64,000 bases of DNA from Mesorhizobium sp. B2-3-4 (GTDB lineage: Bacteria > Pseudomonadota > Alphaproteobacteria > Rhizobiales > Rhizobiaceae): assembly GCF_006442315.1 (NCBI RefSeq), contig NZ_VFVY01000024.1, positions 53,348 through 117,347 of the forward strand, read 5' to 3'. Made by a program: the position numbers and the translations under genes. Numbering within the stretch: position 1 is the first letter of the stretch; each line of letters opens with the position of its first letter. Below the pieces are notes generated by a model, which was not told the DNA's origin, made no database searches, and saw only the letters and a program-made list of their open reading frames with translations. Below are positions 9,565 to 18,697 of the stretch, one piece after another.

Positions 9565-10542
9565 ATGTTGCATTTTTCCAGATTGACGGCAGCCACACTC
9601 GCCTTCGGCTCGCTGCTGATCGGCATCGCCAATGCCGAAACCGTGCTGCGATCCTCGGACACGCATCCGGACGGCTATCCGACCGTCGAAGCGGTCAAAT
9701 ACATGGGTGACCTGATCAAGCAGCGCACCGCCGGCCGGTATTCGATCGAGGTCTATCACTCGGCACAGCTCGGCGAGGAAAAGGACACGATCGAGCAGAC
9801 CCAGGCCGGCGTCATCGATCTCGACCGCGTCTCGATGGGGCCGTTCAACGGCATCGTTCCGGAAACCGCGGTGCCATCGCTGCCCTACATGTTCCGCTCG
9901 GTCGAGCACATGCGTCACGTCATGGACGGGCCGGTCGGCGATCAGATCCTGAAGGCGTTCGAGGCCCATGATCTCGTCGGTCTGGCTTTCTACGATTCCG
10001 GCGCGCGTTCCTTCTACAACACCAAGAAGGACATCACCTCGATGGCGGACATGAAAGGCATGAAGTTCCGCGTCATCCAGTCCGACGTGTTCGTCGACAT
10101 GGTCAACGCGCTTGGCGCCAATGCCACGCCGATGGCCTATGGCGAAGTCTATTCGGCGCTACAGACCGGTGTCATCGACGGTGCCGAAAACAACTGGCCG
10201 AGTTTCGAATCCGCAAAGCACTACGAAGTCGCCAAGCATTATACGATGGACGAGCATCAAATCGTGCCGGAAGTGCTGGTCATGTCGAAGGCAAGCTGGG
10301 ACAAGCTGTCGCCGGAAGACCAGGCGATCGTGCGCCAGGCGGCCAAGGACAGCGTCGTCAAGATGCGTGAACTCTGGGACGCGCAGGAGAAAAAGTCGCG
10401 CGGCATCGTCGAGGCCGCGGGCGTCAAGGTCAGTGAGATCGACAAACAGCCGCTGATCGACGCGATGAAGCCGGTCTACGACAAGTACCTGTCGACGCCT
10501 GAACTGAAGGACCTGGCCGCGCGGATACAGGCCGAGAAATGA
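9565..10542 (+). CDS. dctP: TRAP transporter substrate-binding protein, DctP family
   Basis: Periplasmic solute receptor, 325 residues. A clear signal peptide (hydrophobic stretch about residues 7-22, ending ANAETVL) is followed by the DctP fold: AQLGEEKDTIEQTQAG, then LKGMKF-like MADMKGMKFRVIQSD, with the family Arg that binds a ligand carboxylate, and GVIDGAENN. A strong AGGGAGGA precedes the start. Position between uxaC and kduI suggests a uronate ligand. Its stop overlaps the small permease start. Confidence 0.92.
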   Translation: MLHFSRLTAATLAFGSLLIGIANAETVLRSSDTHPDGYPTVEAVKYMGDLIKQRTAGRYSIEVYHSAQLGEEKDTIEQTQAGVIDLDRVSMGPFNGIVPETAVPSLPYMFRSVEHMRHVMDGPVGDQILKAFEAHDLVGLAFYDSGARSFYNTKKDITSMADMKGMKFRVIQSDVFVDMVNALGANATPMAYGEVYSALQTGVIDGAENNWPSFESAKHYEVAKHYTMDEHQIVPEVLVMSKASWDKLSPEDQAIVRQAAKDSVVKMRELWDAQEKKSRGIVEAAGVKVSEIDKQPLIDAMKPVYDKYLSTPELKDLAARIQAEK

Positions 10543-11129
10543 ACGCCAGGCGTAACGGACCAGGCAGCACGGAGACCTCCGCGCTGCTTTCGGGCGAGCC
10601 GGCCATGCGAGGGTTCTGGCTGGGTACGGAGCGCATCCTGTCAGGGCTTGCCCGGTTGGCCCTCTGGGTCAGCGGCGCGGGGCTGACGCTGATGACGATC
10701 ATCATCTTCTGGCAGGTCTTCTCGCGCTATGTGCTGAACCGCTCGCCGAGCTGGACCGAATCCTTCTCGGTGCTGCTGATGGGCTGGTTCATTTTCCTCG
10801 GTGCTGCCGTCGGCGTGCGCGAACGCACGCATCTGGGCTTCGACGTGCTGCTCTATGTCCTGCCCGTTTCGGCCAAGGCGGTGCTGCGCAGCATTTCCGA
10901 TCTTGTCGTGCTGGCCTTCGGCGCCGGCATGATCGTCTATGGCGTGCAACTGGCCAGGCTGACCTGGAACACGGTTATGCCTTCGCTGGCCTTGCCGGGC
11001 GGCGTCAGCTTCCTGCCCGTCATCCTCGGCGGTGCGCTGGTCTGCCTGTTTTCGCTGGAACGACTGGCCGGGCGTTTTGCCGGCCTGCCCGTCGACGCCG
11101 ACATCCATGCAACCGGCGAGGAACCCTGA
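10539..11129 (+). CDS. dctQ: TRAP transporter small permease, DctQ family
   Basis: Four-helix membrane subunit of the TRAP system. Hydrophobic helices follow LGTERILSGLARLALWVSGAG, and the DctQ-type RYVLNRSPSWTESFSVLLMGWF and FLGAAVGVRERTHLGFD motifs are present. The start at 10539 overlaps the stop of the binding protein (ATGA). An internal ATG at 10605 would remove a short hydrophilic head and is an alternative. The large permease gene begins three bases after the stop. Confidence 0.9.
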   Translation: MNARRNGPGSTETSALLSGEPAMRGFWLGTERILSGLARLALWVSGAGLTLMTIIIFWQVFSRYVLNRSPSWTESFSVLLMGWFIFLGAAVGVRERTHLGFDVLLYVLPVSAKAVLRSISDLVVLAFGAGMIVYGVQLARLTWNTVMPSLALPGGVSFLPVILGGALVCLFSLERLAGRFAGLPVDADIHATGEEP

Positions 11130-11132
11130 ATC

Positions 11133-12413
11133 ATGGCTCTTACGGTCCTCTTCGGCACCTTCGTGTTCCTTTTGGTCATCGGCACGCCGATCGCGTTTTG
11201 CCTCGGCGTCGCCAGCTTCGCGACGATCCTTACGCTCGGCCTGCCGCCGGTCGTGGTGTTTCAGCGGCTCAATTCCGGCGTCAGCGTTTTTTCGCTGATG
11301 GCCATCCCCTTCTTCATCTTCGCCGGCGACCTGATGGTGCGCGGCGGCATCGCCGCGCGGCTGGTCGCGCTGGCGGGATCGCTGGTCGGCCATTTGCGCG
11401 GCGGTCTGGGGCAGGTCAACATCGCGGCGTCGACCATGTTCGGCGGCATTTCAGGCTCGGCGGTGGCGGATGCGTCGGCGGTCGGCGGGCTGATGATCCC
11501 GCAGATGAAGGCGCGCGGCTACGGCATCGATTACGCCGTGAACATCACCTCTGTCGGCGCCATCATCGCGCTCTTGATCCCGCCCTCGCACAACATGATC
11601 ATCTATTCGATCTCCGCCGGTGGCCGTATCTCGATCGCGGACCTGTTCACGGCGGGCGTGCTGCCGGGTCTGCTGCTGGCGCTGTCACTGATGGTGACGG
11701 CCTATTGGGTCGCGAGCCGCCGCGGCTATCCGACTGAGCCCTTCGCCGGCTTCGGTCGGGCCTTGCAACTGCTTGTCGCCGCCATTCCCGGCCTCATACT
11801 GATCGCCATCATCTTCGGCGGCGTCAGGTCCGGCGTCTTCACTGCGACCGAGAGCTCCTGCATTGCCATCGTCTACGCCTTCCTGGTGACGCTGATCATC
11901 TACCGCTCGATGAACTGGGGCGACTTCGTCGCGGCGACGACTGCCTCGGTGCGGACCACCGCCATGGTGCTGATGATCATCGGCTGCGCGGCGGCCTTCG
12001 GCTGGCTGCTCGCCTATCTCAGGGTGCCGGCCGCGCTGGTGGCCTTCTTGCAGTCGGTGTCCGACAACAAGCTGGTCATCCTGCTGTTGATCAACATCGT
12101 ATTGCTTATCCTCGGCACCTTCATGGACATGTCGCCTCTGATCATCATCACGACGCCGATCTTCCTGCCTGTCGTCATGGCCTATGGCGTCGACCCCGTG
12201 CATTTCGGCGTGATCCTCATCCTTAATCTCGGTATCGGCCTTTGCACGCCACCAGTCGGCGCCGTCCTGTTCGTCAGCTGCGCCATCGGCCGCATCCCGA
12301 TCTGGACCGCGATGCGCTCGATCTGGCCGTTCTATGGTGCCGCCTTCGTCGTGCTGATGCTTGTCACCTACATACCGGTGATTTCATTGTGGCTGCCGAG
12401 CCTGTTCCATTAG
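11133..12413 (+). CDS. dctM: TRAP transporter large permease, DctM family
   Basis: A 426-residue integral membrane protein with about 12 hydrophobic helices, the ion-coupled translocation subunit. Family motifs are clear: MAIPFFIFAGDLM, MFGGISGSAVADASAVGG, IPPSHNMIIYS and LNLGIGLCTPPVGAVLF. It follows the small permease directly and completes a three-part TRAP system (separate Q and M). Sodium coupling and a uronate substrate are inferred from family and context. Confidence 0.95.
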   Translation: MALTVLFGTFVFLLVIGTPIAFCLGVASFATILTLGLPPVVVFQRLNSGVSVFSLMAIPFFIFAGDLMVRGGIAARLVALAGSLVGHLRGGLGQVNIAASTMFGGISGSAVADASAVGGLMIPQMKARGYGIDYAVNITSVGAIIALLIPPSHNMIIYSISAGGRISIADLFTAGVLPGLLLALSLMVTAYWVASRRGYPTEPFAGFGRALQLLVAAIPGLILIAIIFGGVRSGVFTATESSCIAIVYAFLVTLIIYRSMNWGDFVAATTASVRTTAMVLMIIGCAAAFGWLLAYLRVPAALVAFLQSVSDNKLVILLLINIVLLILGTFMDMSPLIIITTPIFLPVVMAYGVDPVHFGVILILNLGIGLCTPPVGAVLFVSCAIGRIPIWTAMRSIWPFYGAAFVVLMLVTYIPVISLWLPSLFH

Positions 12414-12424
12414 GAGATCGCCAC

Positions 12425-13198
12425 ATGTCCGACGCCGCACCCGATCTCAGGGTCGAGAGAAAACCGAAACTGTCGGAAACCGTCGTGGCGGCGATCCGCA
12501 GGCAATTGCAGGCGGGCGAGATCCTGCCCGGCCACAAATTGCCGACCGAAGGCCAGCTGACCGAAACCTTCGGCGTCAGCCGCACCGTCATCCGCGAAGC
12601 GCTGGCCAAGCTTGCGGCCGATGGGCTCGTCGAGCCCAGGCAAGGTGCCGGTGTCTTCGTCACCGAGCACATCTCGACCGTGTTCGGGGCGCTGGCCGCC
12701 GACATGGGAGCCAAGGATTCCGTCGCGCTCAACGTGCTCGAGGTGCGCCTGGCGGTGGAGATCGAATCGGCCGGGCTTGCCGCCATCCGTCGCAACGCCG
12801 CACAGGAGGCGGCGATCCAGGAAGCCTTCTTCGAGTTCGAGCGGCTGCTGCTCGACAGCCAGCCGACGGGTCCGGCGGACCTTGCCTTCCATCGCGCGAT
12901 CGCCAGCGCCACCAACAATCCGTTCTATGTCGAGATGCTCGACGTGCTCGGCCGGCGCGCCATTCCGTGCGACGTGACCTCGCCCTGGTCGACCGAGCTC
13001 GTCCAGTCCGACGATTACCAGCGCGGGCTGCAGCGCGAACACCTGGTGATCCTGAACGCCATCACGGCGGGCGATGCCGAGGCAGCGCGCGAGGCGATGC
13101 GCGCCCATCTCGGCGCCAGCCAGCAGCGCTACCGCGAACGCCTGCAGGCGCGGCAAGCCTACTACGCCAATTCGGTCAAGGCGGCCGCCGGCGAATGA
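12425..13198 (+). CDS. GntR/FadR-family transcriptional regulator of the uronate cluster
   Basis: A 257-residue regulator: N-terminal winged helix (about residues 15-80, with LPTEGQLTETFGVSRTVIREALAKL split by the usual turn and DGLVEPRQGAGVFV as wing) and a C-terminal all-helical FCD ligand domain containing the conserved DLAFHRAIASATNNPF metal-binding helix. FadR/UxuR-type proteins bind sugar acids or fatty acyl groups and repress catabolic genes. The frame is open from 12242, but the ATG at 12425 follows AGGAGAT. Embedded in the uronate operon, it probably autoregulates and acts at the dyad at 8050. Confidence 0.9.
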   Translation: MSDAAPDLRVERKPKLSETVVAAIRRQLQAGEILPGHKLPTEGQLTETFGVSRTVIREALAKLAADGLVEPRQGAGVFVTEHISTVFGALAADMGAKDSVALNVLEVRLAVEIESAGLAAIRRNAAQEAAIQEAFFEFERLLLDSQPTGPADLAFHRAIASATNNPFYVEMLDVLGRRAIPCDVTSPWSTELVQSDDYQRGLQREHLVILNAITAGDAEAAREAMRAHLGASQQRYRERLQARQAYYANSVKAAAGE

Positions 13199-13220
13199 TC
13201 CACCGCAAAGCAGGACAGAG

Positions 13221-14072
13221 ATGAGCCAGAACCAGACAGACTACACATCGCGCTTCGCCATCGATCCGGTCGCGGCCGCCGCCATGGGAACGGATGAACT
13301 GCGCCATAACTTCCATCTCGACGACCTCTTCCAGCCCGGACGCGTCAGCCTGACCTACACCCATTATGACCGCATGATCGTCGGCGGCGCGGTGCCGATG
13401 GCGACGGCATTGCCGCTGGAAGCGATCAAGCCGACCGGCACCAGGAATTTTCTCGACCGGCGCGAACTGATCGCCGTCAATATCGGCGGCGCAGGCACGA
13501 TCGAAGCCGGCGACCAGTCCTTCGAGTTGCAGGCGCGCGACATGCTCTATCTCGGCATGGGTACCGACAACGTTTCGTTCGCCTCGGCCGATAAGGACAA
13601 TCCGGCCAAATTCTATCTGCTCAGCGCACCGGCGCATCAGGCTCATCCCGGCCGGCTGATCCGCCTTGGCGACGCCAAGCGCCTCGACCTCGGCAGCAAG
13701 GAGGCCTGCAACGAGCGCTCGATCTTCCAGTTCATCCATGCCGGGGGAACAAGGACCTGCCAGCTCGTCGTCGGCATGACGCAGCTGGCGCCGGGCTCGA
13801 TCTGGAACACGATGCCGTGCCATGTTCATGACCGGCGCATGGAGGCCTATCTCTATTTCGACCTGCCCGACGCGGCGCGCGTGTTCCACTTCATGGGCGA
13901 GCCGGACGAGACGCGCCACATCGTCATGCGCAACGAGGAAGCGGTGCTGTCGCCGGGCTGGTCGATCCATTCGGGCGCCGGCACCTCCAACTACGCCTTC
14001 ATCTGGGCGATGGCCGGCGACAATGTCGACTACACCGATGTCGATGCGGTGGCCATGGACGCGTTGCGGTGA
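13221..14072 (+). CDS. kduI: 5-dehydro-4-deoxy-D-glucuronate isomerase
   Basis: Zinc enzyme converting 5-keto-4-deoxyuronate to 2,5-diketo-3-deoxygluconate in breakdown of unsaturated uronates. The 283 residues match the family. Cupin metal site: MPCHVHDRRMEAYLYFD near residue 195, with a later His in SPGWSIHSGAG. N-terminal ELRHNFHLDDLFQPG is also typical. The ATG at 13221 follows CAGGACAGAG. The next gene starts within its stop codon (GTGA), so it is translationally coupled to kduD. Confidence 0.95.
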   Translation: MSQNQTDYTSRFAIDPVAAAAMGTDELRHNFHLDDLFQPGRVSLTYTHYDRMIVGGAVPMATALPLEAIKPTGTRNFLDRRELIAVNIGGAGTIEAGDQSFELQARDMLYLGMGTDNVSFASADKDNPAKFYLLSAPAHQAHPGRLIRLGDAKRLDLGSKEACNERSIFQFIHAGGTRTCQLVVGMTQLAPGSIWNTMPCHVHDRRMEAYLYFDLPDAARVFHFMGEPDETRHIVMRNEEAVLSPGWSIHSGAGTSNYAFIWAMAGDNVDYTDVDAVAMDALR

Positions 14073-14833
14073 GCGACCTCTCGGCTTTCAGCCTGGCCGG
14101 CAAGCGTATCCTGTTGACCGGCGCCAACACCGGCATCGGCCAAGGCATCGCGGTCTCCATCGCGCGGGCCGGCGGCGTGGTAATCGGCGTCGGCCGTTCG
14201 TCGATGGAAGAGACGGCGCACAGGGTCTCCGAGGCCGGCGGGCAATTCGAGGCCGTGGCCGCCGACCTCGCGGACACGGCGGCGGCCGGGTCGATGCTGG
14301 ACCGGGTCTGGCAAGACAGCGGGCCGCTCGACGGGCTGGTCAACAATGCCGGCATCATCCGGCGTGCCGATGCCGTCGAACTTACCCAGGCCGATTGGGA
14401 CGAGGTGATCGACGTCAATCTGAAGACGGTCTTTCTTCTGTGCCAGTCCTTTGCCCGGCGCGTCCTGGCCGGTGGACGCCGGGGCAAGATCGTCAACATC
14501 GCCTCGGTGCTGAGTTTCCAGGGCGGCATCCGCGTGGCGTCCTACACGGCGTCCAAGCACGGCGTGCTCGGCATCACCCGGCTGCTCGCCTGCGAGTGGG
14601 CGGCGAAGGGCATCAACGTCAACGGCATAGCGCCGGGCTATATCGAGACCAACAACACGCAGGCACTGCGCGACGATCCCGACCGCAGCGCCGCCATCCT
14701 CGGGCGCATTCCAGCGGGTCGCTGGGGCGAGCCGGGAGACATTGGCGATGCCGCCGTCTTCCTGCTGGCGCCGGCTTCTAACTACATGCATGGCGCGGTG
14801 ATGCCGGTGGACGGCGGCTGGCTGGCGCGGTGA
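14069..14833 (+). CDS. kduD: 2-dehydro-3-deoxy-D-gluconate 5-dehydrogenase (SDR)
   Basis: Short-chain dehydrogenase, 254 residues, reducing the KduI product to 2-keto-3-deoxygluconate. It has the nucleotide motif TGANTGIGQG at about residue 15, NNAG near 90, catalytic Ser in the NIASVLSFQGG strand, and the YTASKHG catalytic Tyr/Lys pair near 155. A GTG start overlaps the kduI TGA. Context with kduI makes KduD the natural call over other SDRs. The kinase and aldolase that follow in the pathway are not in the window. Confidence 0.92.
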   Translation: MSDLSAFSLAGKRILLTGANTGIGQGIAVSIARAGGVVIGVGRSSMEETAHRVSEAGGQFEAVAADLADTAAAGSMLDRVWQDSGPLDGLVNNAGIIRRADAVELTQADWDEVIDVNLKTVFLLCQSFARRVLAGGRRGKIVNIASVLSFQGGIRVASYTASKHGVLGITRLLACEWAAKGINVNGIAPGYIETNNTQALRDDPDRSAAILGRIPAGRWGEPGDIGDAAVFLLAPASNYMHGAVMPVDGGWLAR

Positions 14834-14843
14834 GGAGACGACG

Positions 14844-15182
14844 ATGAGCGAGCAGAAGATTTTCGCGCATGCCGGCGAGGGCGCCTGGACGCCCACTCCG
14901 GACGGCAACCGCCGGCGCGTGCTGCTGTCCACCGACGAATTGATGATGGTCGAATTCGGCTTCGACAAGGGCGGCGTCGGCGCGCTGCATTCGCATCCGC
15001 ATGTCCAGGCAAGCTATGTCGCCGAAGGCCGCTTCGAAGTGACTGTCGACGGGCGGACCGAAATCCTGGAGACCGGGGCCAGCTTCATCGTGCCGTCCGG
15101 CCTGGTGCACGGTGTCAAGGCGCTGGAGGCGGGACGCCTGGTCGACAGTTTCGCGCCGTACCGCGCCGATTTTCTCGCCTGA
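14844..15182 (+). CDS. kdgF: Cupin protein, KdgF-like unsaturated uronate ring-opening protein
   Basis: A single-domain cupin of 112 residues. The first cupin motif is GALHSHPHVQASYVAEGRFEV in two parts (His-rich metal site, then Glu/Gly), and the second is PSGLVHGVKALEAG. KdgF proteins speed linearisation of 4,5-unsaturated monouronates from pectin and alginate, feeding KduI. Length, the HSHPH motif and position right after kduI-kduD support the call. It begins ten bases after the kduD stop with a GAGGAGACG ribosome binding site, and a terminator follows. Confidence 0.82.
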   Translation: MSEQKIFAHAGEGAWTPTPDGNRRRVLLSTDELMMVEFGFDKGGVGALHSHPHVQASYVAEGRFEVTVDGRTEILETGASFIVPSGLVHGVKALEAGRLVDSFAPYRADFLA

Positions 15183-15210
15183 ACGGTGGCCCCAAGGATT
15201 TTGGCCAATG

Positions 15211-15245
15211 AAAAACCCGCACTTCACAGGGAAGCGCGGGTTTTT
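15211..15245. terminator. Bidirectional intrinsic terminator after kdgF
   Basis: AAAAACCCGC (15211-15220) pairs with GCGGGTTTTT (15236-15245). It lies between the convergent kdgF and glycosyltransferase genes and, by symmetry, can serve both. Confidence 0.85.
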
Positions 15246-15309
15246 GCCTGGGCGGTACTCGAAACATCACCGCGCGATCGAAACCTGCCGGATCATGGTG
15301 AATATAAAC

Positions 15310-16332
15310 TTAAAGCGACGGCGGCTCCGGATGATCGCGGCGGCGGGTGGCGAGCAGGCGATGCGTGGCTTCGAGGATGGCCTCGACCGGCGTGTCGGAA
15401 ATAAAGGCCGACCGTCCGCGCTTTGGCGCGGTCACTACCTCGACGCTGTTCGACAGCGGCCGCCACCGCTCGATGTTGGCGCCGTGGTTGATGATGACGG
15501 TCGGCGTCATGACGGTGGCGAAGAGGTGGCCGAGGCCACCTTCCATGCCGACATAGGCGGCAGCCATTTCGCCGAGTGCCAGCAACAGGTCTGCGAATTC
15601 CTCGACACCGAGCCCGAGAGCCGGGCCGATCGTCGCCAGCCGGCTTTCCCTGGCAGCCAGGCTTTGCGGCGTAGGTCCGTCGCCTGGGGTGACCAGATAC
15701 AGCACCTGATAGCCTGCCTCGATGAGATTGCCGGCAATGGCGGCGACCTGGGCGTCGCTCATGATCTTGTTGCTGCCCCTGGAATTGCCGCCAAGCAGGA
15801 TCAGCGGGCGCTGGTCCGCACCGCGTAGCTGGCCCGCCAAGATGCGGGCAGCCTGCGAAACCTCCAGCCTGTGGTCGAATGGCAGGTGCCGGCCAGCAAG
15901 GCGTTCGACGAGCCTGTGATAGCGCCAGGCATTGTGCTCGGGCCGCAAGGTCCATCTGGCGCCCCAGTGCGAGGACAAGAGGTGGCCGGCAAAGTTGGGT
16001 TCGTAGCGAACGCCGCGTGCGGCGAGCCGCAGTTTGGTCAACATCAGGCCTGGCACGCCGGTGCGGAAATCGACGACCGTCATTGGCCTGCCGTGCCGTT
16101 TGAATTCCGCGAGGATGGCGGGTAGCGGCACAACAGTCCTGAAATCATCGACCAGGGGTGCCGCATGTCTGCGCAGCACGCCAGTGAGCGACGATTTGCG
16201 CATGCTGCCATAGACGATCCGGCTTTGCGGAAAGGCCGTTCTTGCCGCCCGCAATGCCGGTATCCTCAGCAGCCCGTCGCCGAGGGCGTCGTTGCGGACG
16301 TAGAAGATCAGCAGCGGCGTGGGCAAATCCAT
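15310..16332 (-). CDS. Glycosyltransferase family 9 (heptosyltransferase-like) protein
   Basis: A 340-residue protein of the ADP-heptose:LPS heptosyltransferase superfamily. The N-terminus has FYVRNDALGDGLLRIPALRA, matching the GT9 start, and the C-terminal half has the donor-site pattern GMEGGLGHLFATVMTPTVII followed by NHG, a variant of the usual TGPTHLAAALG region. GT9 enzymes act on the cytoplasmic side in LPS core synthesis. There are no LPS genes nearby, so acceptor and donor are unknown. The gene is isolated between a terminator and the aldehyde dehydrogenase. Confidence 0.75.
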   Translation of the reverse strand: MDLPTPLLIFYVRNDALGDGLLRIPALRAARTAFPQSRIVYGSMRKSSLTGVLRRHAAPLVDDFRTVVPLPAILAEFKRHGRPMTVVDFRTGVPGLMLTKLRLAARGVRYEPNFAGHLLSSHWGARWTLRPEHNAWRYHRLVERLAGRHLPFDHRLEVSQAARILAGQLRGADQRPLILLGGNSRGSNKIMSDAQVAAIAGNLIEAGYQVLYLVTPGDGPTPQSLAARESRLATIGPALGLGVEEFADLLLALGEMAAAYVGMEGGLGHLFATVMTPTVIINHGANIERWRPLSNSVEVVTAPKRGRSAFISDTPVEAILEATHRLLATRRRDHPEPPSL

Positions 16333-16513
16333 GACCAGGCGGATCCGTTAGGGTCGGTTTCGAGGGGACAACAGGCTCGGGAAGGTCGTGCAAGAAGACA
16401 GCAAATGCCGGCTGAATCCAGAGCTAATATGCGCCAAACGTCATAAAGCTGCAGGCGCCAACAGATATCGCCGCCGCCGACCTCGTATTCCGGCATGGAA
16501 GCCGTGACAATTG

Positions 16514-17935
16514 TCAGGTGATGCGCCTGAGCAGGCCGAAAAGCCGTTCGAATGTCTTGCCGTAGGGAGGTCGCAGAAGAGCGCCCGCGCTGAGACGCGA
16601 CTGCAGGAAAACCGGCTTCTCCTTGCTGAACGCGCGGAAACCCCACTCGCCATGATAGGCGCCCATGCCTGAGGCGCCGACACCGCCGAAAGGCTGGTTC
16701 TCCTGTACCAGATGCAGCATGCAGTCATTGATGGTGACGCCGCCGGCGGTGGTCTCTTGCAGGACGCGCCGGCGGTTGGTGCCGTCGCGCCCGAACCAGT
16801 AAAGCGCCAACGGCCGGTCGGCGCGGTTCACATGGTCGATCGCATCGTCGAGCGTGGCGTATTCGACGATCGGCAGCACCGGGCCGAAGATCTCCTCGCG
16901 CATCAAACGCAGGTCCGGACCGGCATTGGTGACCAAGGTCGGCAACAGCTTTCGGCTGGCGGTGCCGAGGTCTTCGCCGGCCGGGTTGATTTCGACGACA
17001 TCGGCGCCGGCGTCACGGGCTTCCGCAATCATGGCGCGCAGGCGCTGAAAATGCCGGTCGCTGATGATGGCCGTATAGTCGGGATTGTCGCGCAGGGTCG
17101 GGTAGAGCCGTGCCACCGCCGTTGCGAGCTTCGCGGCGACCGCGCCCGCCTGCCCCTTGGGCACCAGCAGATAGTCGGGCGCGATGCAGGTCTGCCCCGC
17201 GTTCAATAATTTGCCATAGGCGACGCTGTCTGTTGCCGCATCGAGATCGCAGGACGGATCGAGGATCGCCGGCGACTTGCCGCCGAGTTCGAGCGTGACC
17301 GGGGTCAGATTGGCGGCGGCGGCGATCGCGACCTGGCGGCCGACAGCGGTCGAACCGGTGAACAGCAGATGGTCGAACGGCATCGCGACGAAAGCCTTGC
17401 CCATCTCGGCATCGCCGGTGATGACGCTGAGCTCATCCGGAGCGAAGTGTTCGCCTGCCAGTCTGGCGAGCAGCGCGGAGAAAGCCGGTGTCAATTCGGA
17501 GGGCTTGACCAGCACGCGGTTGCCGGCGGCGAGCGCAGCGGTGACCGGGGCGACGGCAAGCTGGAACGGATAGTTCCAGGGCGATACGATGCCGACGACC
17601 CCGAGCGGCTGCGGCAGAAGGCGGTTCCTGCCCGGCAGGAAGGGCAAGGTGGTGGCGACCCGTCGCTCCCGCATCCAGCCGCGGAGATGGGAAAGCGCAT
17701 GGCGGATGCCGGCGCGCACGACGAACAGTTCGGCAAGCCTGGTTTCATGCGCCGAGCGGCCGCCGAAGTCGGTGTCGATCGCGGCGCAGATTTCAGCCTC
17801 GTGCCGCTCGGTCAGCGCCAGCAGGCGTTCGAGGCGGTCCTTCCTCAGGCCAAGATCCGGAAAGGGTTGCTTCTCGAAAGCGGCGCGCTGCAGCCGGAAC
17901 CGTTCGCCCAGCAAATCCTGTCTCACCTGCAGCAT
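16514..17935 (-). CDS. Aldehyde dehydrogenase, coniferyl-aldehyde dehydrogenase type
   Basis: NAD(P)-dependent aldehyde dehydrogenase of 473 residues. The fold markers are SPWNYPFQLAVAPV, VKPSELTP, FTGSTAVGRQV, the catalytic-Glu ELGGKSPAI and the catalytic-Cys LLNAGQTCIAPDY. The long C-terminal tail (MGAYHGEWGFRAFSKEKPVF) is typical of the class-3-like group that includes coniferyl aldehyde dehydrogenase. The frame is open up to 18373 through the neighbouring tetR gene; the ATG at 17935 follows AGGGAGGG and is preferred. It lies downstream of tetR in the same orientation, so the two may be co-transcribed and act on reactive aldehydes. The exact substrate is unknown. Confidence 0.88.
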   Translation of the reverse strand: MLQVRQDLLGERFRLQRAAFEKQPFPDLGLRKDRLERLLALTERHEAEICAAIDTDFGGRSAHETRLAELFVVRAGIRHALSHLRGWMRERRVATTLPFLPGRNRLLPQPLGVVGIVSPWNYPFQLAVAPVTAALAAGNRVLVKPSELTPAFSALLARLAGEHFAPDELSVITGDAEMGKAFVAMPFDHLLFTGSTAVGRQVAIAAAANLTPVTLELGGKSPAILDPSCDLDAATDSVAYGKLLNAGQTCIAPDYLLVPKGQAGAVAAKLATAVARLYPTLRDNPDYTAIISDRHFQRLRAMIAEARDAGADVVEINPAGEDLGTASRKLLPTLVTNAGPDLRLMREEIFGPVLPIVEYATLDDAIDHVNRADRPLALYWFGRDGTNRRRVLQETTAGGVTINDCMLHLVQENQPFGGVGASGMGAYHGEWGFRAFSKEKPVFLQSRLSAGALLRPPYGKTFERLFGLLRRIT

Positions 17936-18044
17936 CGCGCCCTCCCTGGCGTGTCGGACCAAGCTTACATCGCGGCGCGGCGGAATCCAGCCGGGGCCCT
18001 GATGTCGCTGCGGAAGGCGCATCGCCGACAATGCCGGCGGATCG

Positions 18045-18692
18045 TCACCTTTCAGGAATGCCGGGGGAAGCGCGCGTATGAAGGCTCCTGGCGACAAGCG
18101 CCATGATCGTCTCGTACAGCTCGTCGCGGGCTTGCCCGGCGCTGATATCTCCCGTCGCGGCGGCTTCGGACACGGCGTCCGCCGCGCCCAGCATCGCCCA
18201 CAGGCTGGCGGTTGCAATCTCGCCATCTCCAGCGAAAGGGACCAGCACGCGGCGGCATTTCTCGATGAAGCCGGTGCGATAGTCCCGCTTGATCCGCTCG
18301 AGTTCGGGAGAGCCCGCGAGTGCCGCAATGACGCCGGGGATTTCACGACCCTGCAGCAGGACGCAATCGACATAAGAGGACGCGATGACGGCCGCCTTGC
18401 TTGTCAGGGTCGGCGCACTGTCACGCAGCGCGGTGTCCATCAGTGTCGTCTGACGGGCGTCGAAATCCTGGTACAGCACGGCCAGGAGACCGGCGCGCGT
18501 GCCGAAATGATCATAGACAACCGGCTTGGCGACATCCGCCTTTTCGGCCAGCCGGCCCAGCGAAAGCGCCTCCGTTCCTTCTTCCCGCACCAACTGCCAG
18601 GCGACGCGAACCAACTGCTCGCGCCGGTCCTGCCGCGACAGGCGCCGTCTTGCCTTGACGTCGGATGAAATGGGATCCGCCACGCTTGACAC
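18045..18692 (-). CDS. TetR/AcrR-family repressor
   Basis: A 215-residue one-component regulator. The N-terminal helix-turn-helix region spans about residues 22-70 (REQLVRVAWQLVREEGTEAL, LAEKADVAKPVVYDHFGTRAGLL); the rest is the variable helical ligand domain. The start is GTG at 18692, with a second GTG at 18683 possible. It diverges from a quinone reductase gene across a double operator, and an aldehyde dehydrogenase lies behind it. This arrangement suggests a repressor of electrophile or quinone detoxification, which is inference. Confidence 0.88.
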   Translation of the reverse strand: MSSVADPISSDVKARRRLSRQDRREQLVRVAWQLVREEGTEALSLGRLAEKADVAKPVVYDHFGTRAGLLAVLYQDFDARQTTLMDTALRDSAPTLTSKAAVIASSYVDCVLLQGREIPGVIAALAGSPELERIKRDYRTGFIEKCRRVLVPFAGDGEIATASLWAMLGAADAVSEAAATGDISAGQARDELYETIMALVARSLHTRASPGIPER

Positions 18693-18697
18693 TCTTA

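Noticed and set aside
13999..14968. Minus-strand frames opposite kduD
   Set aside because: kduD has complete SDR motifs and coupled overlaps with its neighbours; the opposite frames have none.
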